Positions 57,501 through 64,000 of a stretch of DNA of 64,000 nucleotides are shown here, in pieces. Location of the stretch: NCBI GenBank assembly GCA_024233115.1, contig JACKQB010000006.1, forward strand, positions 62,001-126,000. Direction: 5' to 3'. This stretch comes from Akkermansiaceae bacterium (GTDB lineage Bacteria > Verrucomicrobiota > Verrucomicrobiia > Verrucomicrobiales > Akkermansiaceae). The notes beneath the pieces are model-generated. The model was not told the DNA's origin. It ran no database searches and saw nothing but the letters and a program-made list of their open reading frames with translations. Position 1 is the first letter of the stretch. Each line of letters begins with the position of its first letter. Position numbers and translations under genes: made by a program.

Positions 57501-58034
57501 CTGGCCGTAGCCATTGTCGAACAAGTCAAGGCACGGGGACCGTTTTTCTCCATGGCTGATTTTGTCAACCGCAGGCTGTCCAACAGCGGCGGGGCCGGTG
57601 GCAACCCCTCCGATTTCACAAAAAGCAGCGCGCTGCAGGCAGCCATCGACGCCACCGATATCAACACCCAAAACTTCAAGGTTTTCCAGAACGACAACAG
57701 CACTTCGTTTGCAAATCCCGACGCCGCCACCGGACTCCGGGCAGCCGGTGCCCCCGCTTACTTGATGCAGGGGGACCTGCTCCAAGCGCTTGGCTCCACC
57801 ATGACCGTGCGCGCCGACACCTTTACCGTCCGCGCCTACGGCGAGTCAAAAGACGCCCAGGGCAATGTCATTGCCAGGGCCTGGTGCGAGGCGGTTGTCC
57901 AGCGGAACCACGACTACATTGACTCCACCAATCAAGCCCACCAAACAGGAGACGAGCTGACACAGACTAACAAACTGTTCGGCAGGAAACTCAACATCGT
58001 GTCTTTCCGGTGGCTCGGGAAGGAGGAAGTGTGA
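54516..58034 (+). CDS. Large GspK-like pseudopilin protein (Verru_Chthon cassette A-like)
   Basis: About 1,172 residues from the ATG at 54516 (MKSIGNAPKRLPG); an earlier ATG at 54408 is not preferred. It has a type IV pilin-like class III signal, GVNDG then FALIATISVMILLVMVALAL (cleavage expected after the glycine, about 21). The C-terminal half includes GPFFSMADFVNRRLSNSG and TVRADTFTVRAYGES, features of the type II secretion minor pseudopilin GspK. Its size and layout fit the family named Verru_Chthon cassette protein A, described in Verrucomicrobia. It may form a tip or cap of a pseudopilus. The other cassette members B-D are not in this window. Confidence 0.6.
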   Translation: MKSIGNAPKRLPGTPAGVNDGFALIATISVMILLVMVALALLSLSATTTRSLNNDKAQAEARANARLALMVALGQIQKNLGPDQRITATAAVLDPSPPSSSASSSSYPNAYWTGVWRSDNTMEPSNYQARKTDLFESWLVSLRDLDSATALGTAATAISGAQDTALVLGQGTTDAATDAQNVHAEILAAPSGGGFAWWVADESVKARLNLPGLPKVGASTPELQALLQSAPLAGSKMSASLDWLDTSSDADQDRNNLRRLITLHMLATHPQNPDGRPGNYHDFSTTTMSLPVDVREGGMKWDLSRLFGNDTLAASHRRSARMATAGTLIPTEMPIYETGNPQGIFPSWQRLADYHRLAQFIKWDGYNPYLSYEGSGMTSVWGRIRRLHCQPPLPVLVRMQLFFSLAAQNGRIGLVIEPVCTFWNPYNIEIRVPYDSGVMRLYSWWPSCRIRVQRGGSGLYQPALTGYSTSVFQYSADAGPNAHMGFDIAGMTLKPGETLVYSDVSNRPTHWDNRFAQYGRSVTAVPGWSEKGGLLGYSSSGQCYGGPISGAESISVTTTFDAIPTRYDGHFSQGKHLLFHRLIMHKAGPGVDKLASGDTYRGLQSFGIHDISTKEYHETLHTNGTIVRNNIQGAALLAGKKEPLFVIDMAARTEEKGDAGTVPIDDPQVLPFLHTSWSHGSIIGGDTLNESEKVGGYWDAFVYKVSDWDNQGVEIEPKTHRGYFGSGNTAETGVNFVTMKEIPTRAPLSLAAYRNFDLLYNPLINQLGYGQRSDASEYSADPATSFIIGGGYAHPLVGKDKVVLKNAIKNRTDKSNYDYFDHSYLANWALFDRYFHSGLPPLWSDDYQNQSQAERTETLREIVSGASREHVENPRFVWRKSSDESVATNILDEETGHERVAERLSFAGFNVNSTSVEAWRAFLGTMQSATIPRHNGEALTPGMADNYPDYSAAYPRQQIVNDLLADDVLMTNAGLKNKSLLWNGFKSLESDEIEKLAVAIVEQVKARGPFFSMADFVNRRLSNSGGAGGNPSDFTKSSALQAAIDATDINTQNFKVFQNDNSTSFANPDAATGLRAAGAPAYLMQGDLLQALGSTMTVRADTFTVRAYGESKDAQGNVIARAWCEAVVQRNHDYIDSTNQAHQTGDELTQTNKLFGRKLNIVSFRWLGKEEV

Positions 58035-58084
58035 TTTCGACACCGATTTCACCAGCGTCACACCTAACAACGAATCAAGTCCAC

Positions 58085-58876
58085 ATGATGTTCCACAGAA
58101 CCCAGCTTCTCTTCGCCAGCCTCTGTGCCGCCGGCATTGGCCACACCTCCCTATCCGCCGCACCCGAGGCGGATTCTGTTAGGGTCAACATCCGGGTGGT
58201 CTGCGTGGCTTACCACGATACGGTGAGAAAAATAGAAATCAGCAAAGCCAAGTCCGATGCAAGGCTTGAGTTCAGCCTGTTTGACGATGCTTTTTCCAAC
58301 CCCCAGATGTACAAGGGGCCGAGTGCGGTGCCGGTATTTTCACCGGGCCAGGAAAAGCCGTTTACCCACGTCAACGTACCAGAGGGAGCCAAGGATGTCA
58401 TTTTCCTCTGTCTGCCTACCGCAGCTGATTCCGTCAACGAGCCATACCGCATCCTGGCGGTCAACGGGGGCTCCAAAAGCTTTCCTTTCGGGACCCGGCG
58501 CGTTTTCAACCTGACCAGGACAAACATCGGTCTACGTTATGGGGCAACGGAGAAGCGCGAGGTGATCGCCCCCGGAGTCAAACCAACCGATCTTGTGATC
58601 ACGGAACAGAAAGCCGGCTCAGAGCGTTTCCCGATTGAGTTTTTTTATCAGCAAGACACACAATGGGTCCGCTTCTCAGCCACCCGATGGACCGTGGACC
58701 CGACCAAGCGCACCTTTCTCTTTATCGTGCAAAACCCGGCTTCCAACCGCATCAGGTATCGTGCTGTTTCCGAGTACTATGTTGATCCTGCCCTGGTCAA
58801 ACAAAAGGAAGAAGAGGCTGCCAGAATCATGGAGCAAGAAGCCAAGGATGCGGAAAACGAACAGCGCGAGCGCTAG
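58085..58876 (+). CDS. Secreted protein of unknown function, partner of the pseudopilin protein
   Basis: 263 residues from the ATG at 58085 (MMFHRTQLLFASLCAAGIGH), giving a signal peptide (about 1-25). The mature region is beta-rich: VNIRVVCVAYHDTVRKIEIS, PVFSPGQEKPFTHVNVPEGA and FPIEFFYQQDTQWVRFSA. It ends in a Glu/Lys-rich helix (KQKEEEAARIMEQEAKDAEN). It starts 50 bp after the pseudopilin gene on the same strand and is probably cotranscribed. Family not recognised. Confidence 0.6.
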   Translation: MMFHRTQLLFASLCAAGIGHTSLSAAPEADSVRVNIRVVCVAYHDTVRKIEISKAKSDARLEFSLFDDAFSNPQMYKGPSAVPVFSPGQEKPFTHVNVPEGAKDVIFLCLPTAADSVNEPYRILAVNGGSKSFPFGTRRVFNLTRTNIGLRYGATEKREVIAPGVKPTDLVITEQKAGSERFPIEFFYQQDTQWVRFSATRWTVDPTKRTFLFIVQNPASNRIRYRAVSEYYVDPALVKQKEEEAARIMEQEAKDAENEQRER

Positions 58877-58939
58877 TTTCCCCGGCCAACAGCCCCATGC
58901 ACCCCAGGCCCAGGCTTGACCCGGTCCGGGAAACTCCCT

Positions 58940-59923
58940 CTAGGCGATCCCCAGAACCTGCTCGATGATGCGGTGCTCGTTCGGAAGCTGCTCGTCCTCG
59001 ATATGCGGCGAATAAATAGCAGGAGTATCGAGGGCACAGACACGCTTCACCGGCGCATCCAGATGATCGAAGGCGTGTTCCTGGATGAGGGTGGCAATCT
59101 GCGCGGAGACACCGCAGAAGGGTTTGCTTTCATCCACAAGCACCGCACGGTTGGTTTTCATGACCGTATCGATGATGGCTTGCTGGTCGAGAGGACGGAT
59201 CGAGCGGAGGTCGAGAACTTCGCAGCTGATGCCGTGCTCGGACTGCAAGGTCTCGGCTGCGGCGAGGGCGCGGATGACACTGCGGCCATGGGCAATGAGG
59301 GAAACGTCGGAGCCCACACGCTTGATGTCCGCTTTTCCAAGAGGCACCAGATGATCACCTTCCGAGGGGTCAGGCACATGCCCTTTGGTTCCATAAAGCA
59401 GGGTGTTCTCCATGACGTAAACGGGATCGTTGTCACGGATGGCGGTTTTCATCAGCCCCTTGGCGTCGGAAGGAGTGGCCGGAGCACAGACCTTGAGGCC
59501 CGGGAAAGCGGCGAAGAGCCCTTCCGGACAATGGGAATGTGTTGCACCCACCGAAGTTCCGCCGTTGGCCGGGCCACGCATCACGATGGGCACGTTGCAG
59601 AGGCCACCGGACATGTAACGAACACAGGCGGCATTGTTGACGAGCTGGTCGAAGGCCACGGAGTGGAAGCTCCAGAACATCAGCTCCATCACGGGACGGA
59701 TACCTAACATGGACGCGCCGATCCCCATGCCGATGAAGCCGGCTTCTGAAATGGGCGTATCCACAACACGTTTGCAGCCCCATTTGTCCCAGAGGCCTTC
59801 GGTCACCTTGTAGGCACCGTTGTACTGGGCGACTTCCTCACCCATGATCACGACTTTGTCGTCGCGGGCAAGTTCTTCATCGAGGGCTTCACGGATGGCG
59901 TGGCGGTAGAGGATTTCTCTCAT
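58940..59923 (-). CDS. pdhB: Pyruvate dehydrogenase E1 beta subunit
   Basis: 327 residues. Forms the alpha2beta2 ThDP enzyme with PdhA. Seen: REALDEELARDDKVVIMGEE, GLWDKWGCKRVVDTPISEAG, SFHSVAFDQLVNNAACVRYM, GPANGGTSVGATHSHCPEGL and the C-terminal SIRPLDQQAIIDTVMKTNRA. It lies 50 bp downstream of pdhA on the same strand, so the two are coexpressed. The matching E2 gene is at 45282-46682. Confidence 0.96.
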   Translation of the reverse strand: MREILYRHAIREALDEELARDDKVVIMGEEVAQYNGAYKVTEGLWDKWGCKRVVDTPISEAGFIGMGIGASMLGIRPVMELMFWSFHSVAFDQLVNNAACVRYMSGGLCNVPIVMRGPANGGTSVGATHSHCPEGLFAAFPGLKVCAPATPSDAKGLMKTAIRDNDPVYVMENTLLYGTKGHVPDPSEGDHLVPLGKADIKRVGSDVSLIAHGRSVIRALAAAETLQSEHGISCEVLDLRSIRPLDQQAIIDTVMKTNRAVLVDESKPFCGVSAQIATLIQEHAFDHLDAPVKRVCALDTPAIYSPHIEDEQLPNEHRIIEQVLGIA

Positions 59924-59973
59924 GATTAAAAAGTGTAAAGTTAGCAGTGATCAATGATCCGTGCAAAAAGATG

Positions 59974-61050
59974 TTAGTCGTTGAAGAAGTGGCGGCCTGT
60001 ATTTCCGGCTTCGGTGTTGTTGTCGGTCTCCCAGTAGACGTCGTCGAATATGGAATCGACGCTTGGCGCTGGCGACTGCTCGGCAAAGGCAGCGGAGCGA
60101 TCGGCTTCGGTCTTGGCTTCCTTGTCGATGGCGTCGGCCTCGACGTCCGTGAAAACAGCCTCTTCAATCAGCCGGCGACGCCAGAGCCGAACCGGATCGT
60201 GGTAGGTCTTGTATTTTTCAATCTCCTCCGGTGTCCGGTATTTCTTGGCATTGGCATCTGCCACCGAGTGGCCGTAATAGCGGTAGGTCGCAATCTCGAG
60301 CACGGTCGGTTTACTCTCCTTGCGGGCACGTTCCATGGCGATGTGCGTCTTGGCCCGGACCTCGTAGAGATCCTCGCCATTGACCAGGTCCCAGTCCATG
60401 TCGTAGGCCTCCGCACGTTGGGCGAGGCAGTGTTTGTAGGAGCTGGAGCGATCCTGGCTGGTCCCCATCGAATACCCGTTGTTTTCGATGATGTATATCA
60501 CCGGCAGCTGGAACAGGGCGGCGATGTTCAGACACTCGTGGAAAACACCCTGGTTGGTGGCGCCATCACCGAGGTAACAAAGACAGCAGCCCTCAAGCTC
60601 CTGGTACTTCACGCCGTAGGCAAGACCAAGACCAAGTGGGGTCTGCCCGGCAACAATACCGTGCCCACCCCAGAAATTCCTCGAGGGATCAAACAGGTGC
60701 ATCGAACCCCCTTTGCCCTTTGCCGCCCCAGTCGCCTTGCCATAAAGCTCGGCCATACAGGAATTCATGTCCATCCCGACGGAAAGCGCGTGCCCGTGGC
60801 AGCGGTAGGCGGTGATCACGTGGTCGTTTTCCCCGCAAAGTGAAATAGTCCCGGCAGCCACCGACTCCTGACCGATATAGAGGTGCAGGAAACCGCCCAT
60901 CATGCCTTTGTTGTAAAATTTCAATGCCGTCTGCTCAAAGCGGCGGATCCGTACCATATCGCGGAAAAACTGGACTTTCTGGGCGGCGGTCAGGTCTTTG
61001 TTGACCTTGGACTGGGCAAAATCGAGCATGGAAGGTGTGGAATCGATCAT
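59974..61050 (-). CDS. pdhA: Pyruvate dehydrogenase E1 alpha subunit
   Basis: 358 residues. Binds ThDP and catalyses pyruvate decarboxylation. Seen: FFRDMVRIRRFEQTALKFYN, GFLHLYIGQESVAAGTISL, VITAYRCHGHALSVG, GKGGSMHLFDPSRNFWGGHG and the ThDP motif GDGATNQGVFHECLN with IENNGYSMGTSQDRSS. The serine-rich phospho-loop YYGHSVADANAKKYRTPEE is present. It heads the pdhA-pdhB pair. Confidence 0.97.
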   Translation of the reverse strand: MIDSTPSMLDFAQSKVNKDLTAAQKVQFFRDMVRIRRFEQTALKFYNKGMMGGFLHLYIGQESVAAGTISLCGENDHVITAYRCHGHALSVGMDMNSCMAELYGKATGAAKGKGGSMHLFDPSRNFWGGHGIVAGQTPLGLGLAYGVKYQELEGCCLCYLGDGATNQGVFHECLNIAALFQLPVIYIIENNGYSMGTSQDRSSSYKHCLAQRAEAYDMDWDLVNGEDLYEVRAKTHIAMERARKESKPTVLEIATYRYYGHSVADANAKKYRTPEEIEKYKTYHDPVRLWRRRLIEEAVFTDVEADAIDKEAKTEADRSAAFAEQSPAPSVDSIFDDVYWETDNNTEAGNTGRHFFND

Positions 61051-61214
61051 ATAGGTAGCGGGAGTGGTGTGGAAGGGCAGTAGTGGGTCGCCTGACGAGG
61101 TTCAAGCTCAAATCCATTCTACGACATAAAGCTGGCATCTCTGGGTGAGCCGGACAAGGCTAGCCAGCCACCATTGGATTGGCGAGTAAAATTCAAGTCA
61201 CCATCGGTTTCCAC

Positions 61215-61814
61215 CTATGAATTCAGCATCCTCAGGGAATCGCGCAGCAGGTCTTCGGTCGAGGCGGATGGTTTGAGTTTGGACACCGCCGCCACCGCCT
61301 TACGGGCTTCGGCCTGTTTGTAACCAAGACCAATCAGCGCCGATTCCGCGTCGACAGCGGCACTCGGCACCGCATCACCGGCGGCGGCCTGCCACGCCTC
61401 GGCCACCCCCACCTTGTCCTTGAGTTCAAGGATGATACGTTCGGCTGTTTTTTTACCGAGACCCTTGATCTGGGAAAGGGCTGCCGCATCCCCCGCGACC
61501 ACACAGCCTTTAAAATGTCCCACCGGCATCCCGCTGAGCACCGACATCCCAATCGCCGGACCAATGCCGCTGACCCTCTCGATCAACAGCAAAAACAAAT
61601 CCCGCTCCGCATCCGTGGCAAATCCATACAGCGTGTGGGCCGTCTCGCGGATATGAAGGTGCGTGCGTAACTCCACCTCCTTGCCCACCACCGGATTGAT
61701 GGCATCATAGGTGCTGAGCGAGACCGTCAGCAGATACCCCACCCCGTTGACATCCACCACCAGTCTGCCTGGCAGAGCCTCTAACACCTTTCCTCGTATA
61801 CGCGCGATCATCAC
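61215..61814 (-). CDS. ruvA: Holliday junction DNA helicase subunit RuvA
   Basis: Tetrameric junction-binding subunit that loads RuvB. The 199 residues match the family. Domain I (OB fold, MIARIRGKVLEALPGRLVVD) is followed by domain II with helix-hairpin-helix motifs (RVSGIGPAIGMSVLSGMP and QIKGLGKKTAERIILELKDK) and a C-terminal UBA-like domain III (ALIGLGYKQAEARKAVAAV). It starts 16 bp after the M14-like gene on the same strand. ruvB and ruvC are not in the window. Confidence 0.96.
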   Translation of the reverse strand: MMIARIRGKVLEALPGRLVVDVNGVGYLLTVSLSTYDAINPVVGKEVELRTHLHIRETAHTLYGFATDAERDLFLLLIERVSGIGPAIGMSVLSGMPVGHFKGCVVAGDAAALSQIKGLGKKTAERIILELKDKVGVAEAWQAAAGDAVPSAAVDAESALIGLGYKQAEARKAVAAVSKLKPSASTEDLLRDSLRMLNS

Positions 61815-61830
61815 CCGTATTAGACCCGCC

Positions 61831-62577
61831 TCACGCCCCCCGCGTCAACAGCAATTCCTCAACCGCTTTGCAAACGGCGAGTTTGTGACATGCGACCCGC
61901 CTTTCCAGCTCCAGTGAGCTCGGTGTCTCCAGGGTGTATGAGACCTGCGTTCCCCGCTGTGCCATGTAGATCGCCTCGGGCCAGTCCTCGGGGAAGTCCG
62001 CTCGTGGCTTGTGGAAAATCCACCCCGGCTCGCGCACCTGGTGATCATCGATGACCGGGCTGGGTTCAGGTTCAATTTCGGCGGCCGCCGCCTCAAGAAT
62101 CGAATGGGCAACACTGGCACAGGCATACTTCTGGATCTCGTAGAGATAAAAACCGCTGCTCTCCCAGTCCTCGTGTAATGATAGAAACACATCAGGCACC
62201 GGCTGCCGGGCCAGCCAGCCGACATGCCCGCGCACCTCATCCGTCGCCATCCGTAAATAATCCCTGTTGAGATCCACTCCCTGCGCATTCCCGCGGGTGC
62301 CGGCCGCTATCCCGGTCGGGTTGATCAGCGGACAAATCCGCCACTCGACCTCATTCCCAAAACATCCCTCAGCCATCATCTCCATCACCGCCCGGGGGCC
62401 GGCGGGTTCGTCGCCATGCATTCCCGACGACAGATAAACCCTGGCACCACCTGCCACCGACCGGGTAAATGCGGGGATCTCATACCCGCCCACCGCCGCG
62501 ACCACTTCACGCACAAAACCACGCCCTGCCGCCAGACGACTGAATGTTTGTAAATAATCGGCTACATCAAAACTCAC
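61831..62577 (-). CDS. M14-family (succinylglutamate desuccinylase/carboxypeptidase-like) zinc enzyme
   Basis: 248 residues. Zinc site elements seen: RVYLSSGMHGDEPAGPRAV (His and Glu, about 48-66), CPLINPTGIAAGTRGN then GVDLNRDY, the third ligand in VFLSLHEDWESSGF, and a C-terminal SYTLETPSSLELERR glutamate that would be the catalytic base. It could trim a peptide, such as in peptidoglycan, or act on an acylated amino acid. It is cytoplasmic by lack of a signal. It is probably cotranscribed with ruvA. Confidence 0.8.
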   Translation of the reverse strand: MSFDVADYLQTFSRLAAGRGFVREVVAAVGGYEIPAFTRSVAGGARVYLSSGMHGDEPAGPRAVMEMMAEGCFGNEVEWRICPLINPTGIAAGTRGNAQGVDLNRDYLRMATDEVRGHVGWLARQPVPDVFLSLHEDWESSGFYLYEIQKYACASVAHSILEAAAAEIEPEPSPVIDDHQVREPGWIFHKPRADFPEDWPEAIYMAQRGTQVSYTLETPSSLELERRVACHKLAVCKAVEELLLTRGA

Positions 62578-62587
62578 GCGATGACTC

Positions 62588-62640
62588 TAATACCCAAACT
62601 TGAAACTTGAAACTTCAAACTTGAAACTTAGTCTGAACTC
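62588..62640 (+). repeat. CTTGAAA heptad repeats immediately before galE
   Basis: About five imperfect copies of CTTGAAA/CTTCAAA end a few bases before the galE start. They occupy the promoter/leader gap between the divergent M14-like gene and galE. Confidence 0.55.
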
Positions 62641-63636
62641 ATGAACGTCCTCGTCGTCGGAGGCGCTGGCTACATCGGTAGCCACTGCGTGAGACAACTC
62701 CAAGCTGCTGGCCACTCTCCTTTTGTTCTCGATAACCTCGTTTACGGCCACCGCGCCGCCGTTGCCGACGATATCCCCTTCTTCGAGCAAGACCTTGGAA
62801 ACCGCGCCGCCGTTAGAAAAATCCTCGCGGACAACAAGATCGAGGTCGTGATGCACTTCGCCGCCTACATCAACGTCGGTGAATCGGTGAACATCCCGCT
62901 GAAATACTACGAGAACAACGTGGGCAACACCATCCAGCTGCTGCTCGCCATGACCGATGCCGGGGTGAAGAAATTCGTCTTTTCCTCCACCTGCGCCACC
63001 TACGGCGAGCCGGATACCCTGCCACTCGTCGAAGACCTTCCACAAGAACCCATCAACCCCTACGGCCAGACCAAACTCCAGGTCGAAGCCATTCTCAAGG
63101 ACCTCGCCCATGCCGGGGAAATCTCCTCCGCCGTCTTCCGCTACTTCAATGCCTCCGGCGCCGCCGCCGACGGCACCATCGGCGAAGACCACTTCCCCGA
63201 AAGCCACCTGATCCCACTCGCCATTTTTGCCGCGACCGGACAACGCGGCGCGCTCAAAATCTTTGGCACCGACTACCCGACGCCCGACGGCACTTGTCTG
63301 CGCGACTACATCCACGTCGACGACCTTTCACGCGCCCACATCGCCGTTTTTGACCAGCTCGACGAGCCTAACACATTTGTCCACTACAATCTGGGGACTG
63401 GCAAACCCACCTCTGTCCGTGAAATCCTTGATGCGGTGGAAAAAGTCACCGGTCTGCCCGTACCCGCCGAAGAAGCGCCGCGCCGCCCCGGTGATCCGCC
63501 ATCGCTCTATGCCGACAACACCAAGGCCCGCAAAGGCCTCGGCTGGGAGCCCGAGCACATGGACATCGAGTCCACCATCGCCTCCGCCTGGAGATGGCAC
63601 CAAAGCCACCCCGACGGCTACGGCGACCCGAAGTAG
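62641..63636 (+). CDS. galE: UDP-glucose 4-epimerase
   Basis: 331-residue extended SDR enzyme interconverting UDP-glucose and UDP-galactose for cell-surface glycans. Seen: NAD motif VVGGAGYIGSHCVRQL, VMHFAAYINVGESV, the catalytic SSTCATYGEP and NPYGQTKLQVEAIL (Tyr-x3-Lys), AVFRYFNASGAA, and the C-terminal TCLRDYIHVDDLSRAHIAV. The start coincides with the first ATG after the CTTGAAA repeats. The frame continues past its stop into the GH106-like fragment. Confidence 0.97.
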   Translation: MNVLVVGGAGYIGSHCVRQLQAAGHSPFVLDNLVYGHRAAVADDIPFFEQDLGNRAAVRKILADNKIEVVMHFAAYINVGESVNIPLKYYENNVGNTIQLLLAMTDAGVKKFVFSSTCATYGEPDTLPLVEDLPQEPINPYGQTKLQVEAILKDLAHAGEISSAVFRYFNASGAAADGTIGEDHFPESHLIPLAIFAATGQRGALKIFGTDYPTPDGTCLRDYIHVDDLSRAHIAVFDQLDEPNTFVHYNLGTGKPTSVREILDAVEKVTGLPVPAEEAPRRPGDPPSLYADNTKARKGLGWEPEHMDIESTIASAWRWHQSHPDGYGDPK

Positions 63637-63723
63637 GGCGGCTTTGCAAGCTGCCGACAACCTGGATACGGCTACCCATCCTGCCGACAAGCGACAAACC
63701 TGTCCTCCTGTCCGGCACCTCTC

Positions 63724-64000
63724 ATGGGGCCTTATCGACGGCCGGTATGGCATTGCCCGACCGCACTGGAAACCGCACTGGAAACCGCACTGGAAAGCAA
63801 GGGCATCGACGCGCATTTCGAGCGTTGGCTGTTGCCGATCATCGAACGCGCCGGCGACAAGGCGGGGCGCACGCTGAAATACATCCACATCGACAGTTGG
63901 GAAGGTGGCCGCCAGAACTGGTCGTCAGATTTCCCACAGGAGTTTCTCAAACGCCGCGGCTACGCAATCGAGCCGTGGCTGCCTGCGCTGGCTGGCCGAG
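63724..64000 (+). pseudogene. 5'-truncated GH106-like glycoside hydrolase fragment (runs off right edge)
   Basis: In frame with, but after, the galE stop, the sequence encodes three ALET-type repeats, then KGIDAHFERWLLPIIERAGD and LKYIHIDSWEGGRQNWSSDF, then KRRGYAIEPWLPALAGR. This matches the internal region of alpha-L-rhamnosidase-like GH106 proteins, which normally have several hundred preceding residues and a signal peptide. No start or signal is found, and galE lies immediately upstream, so the gene looks 5'-truncated. The first ATG (63724) has no clear ribosome-binding site. The remainder lies beyond the window, so a real internal start cannot be ruled out. Confidence 0.45.
63752..63793 (+). 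repeat. Tandem ACCGCACTGGAA repeats
   Basis: Three in-frame 12-bp units coding TALE occur at the start of the GH106-like similarity. They may mark the rearrangement boundary. Confidence 0.6.

Noticed and set aside
59947..60843. 298-codon plus-strand frame opposite pdhA
   Set aside because: Antisense shadow of pdhA.
63227..63877. 216-codon plus-strand frame spanning galE and the downstream fragment
   Set aside because: Out of frame with galE; Pro/Ser/Arg-rich shadow.

Overview
The window reads as one contiguous stretch of a Verrucomicrobiota chromosome, most likely a Verrucomicrobiales / Akkermansiaceae- or Rubritalea-like marine lineage. This is an inference from protein families: an ECF sigma factor of the Rhodopirellula/Verrucomicrobium type with a FecR/LamG partner and a sulfatase, three PEP-CTERM proteins, a large Verru_Chthon cassette A-like pseudopilin protein, a Tat-exported Gfo/Idh/MocA oxidoreductase, and moderately high GC. 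No rRNA or other taxonomic marker confirms a genus. Layout. (1) 1-8931, minus strand: the transcription-translation block tRNA-Thr(GGT), tuf, tRNA-Trp(CCA), secE, nusG, rplK, rplA, rplJ, rplL, rpoB (rpoB leaves the left edge). A perfect 13-bp hairpin lies between rplL and rpoB. (2) 9248-11641: an MMPL/RND-type exporter. (3) 11790-15726: an accessory island. An MmeI-like restriction-methylation gene survives only as N- and C-terminal pieces. Between them sits an AT-richer Eco29kI-type endonuclease plus C5-methyltransferase module whose ends look like an integron gene cassette (GTTGGGC core at one end, a roughly 55-bp attC-like palindrome at the other). A RAYT/REP-type transposase between two 175-bp direct repeats follows. 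(4) 15803-31326: a Na/Pi symporter with PhoU domain, a 994-residue secreted protein with a discoidin-like C-terminus, a DedA protein, the 2-oxoglutarate dehydrogenase genes sucA-sucB, a lone ABC ATPase, an exported oxidoreductase and a GH-GT2 fusion enzyme. (5) 31476-37095, plus strand except 34108-34578: queA, a PEP-CTERM metalloprotease, small membrane proteins, pyrE and cinA. (6) 37088-46682, minus strand: EamA transporter, TonB-dependent receptor, a three-subunit NAD-linked [FeFe]-hydrogenase (hydCBA), a short-chain reductase and pyruvate dehydrogenase E2. (7) 46881-58876: a Cys-rich lipoprotein, a translationally coupled sigma factor / FecR-LamG / sulfatase operon, two twin LamG PEP-CTERM proteins, and a GspK-like pseudopilin protein with a secreted partner. 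(8) 58940-63636: pdhB, pdhA, ruvA, an M14-like carboxypeptidase and galE. A 5'-truncated GH106-like fragment reaches the right edge. How it fits together. Core metabolism (PDH, OGDH) suggests respiratory carbon oxidation, while the hydrogenase suggests disposal of NADH electrons to H2 when oxygen is scarce. The sulfatase, PEP-CTERM lectin-like proteins, GH-GT2 enzyme, GH106 fragment and TonB receptor suggest growth on, or modification of, sulfated polysaccharides. The likeliest novelties are the restriction-modification cassette with an attC-like end inside another restriction-modification gene, the hydrogenase HydB whose accessory cluster domains are lost, and an OGDH E2 with two lipoyl domains but no recognisable subunit-binding domain.
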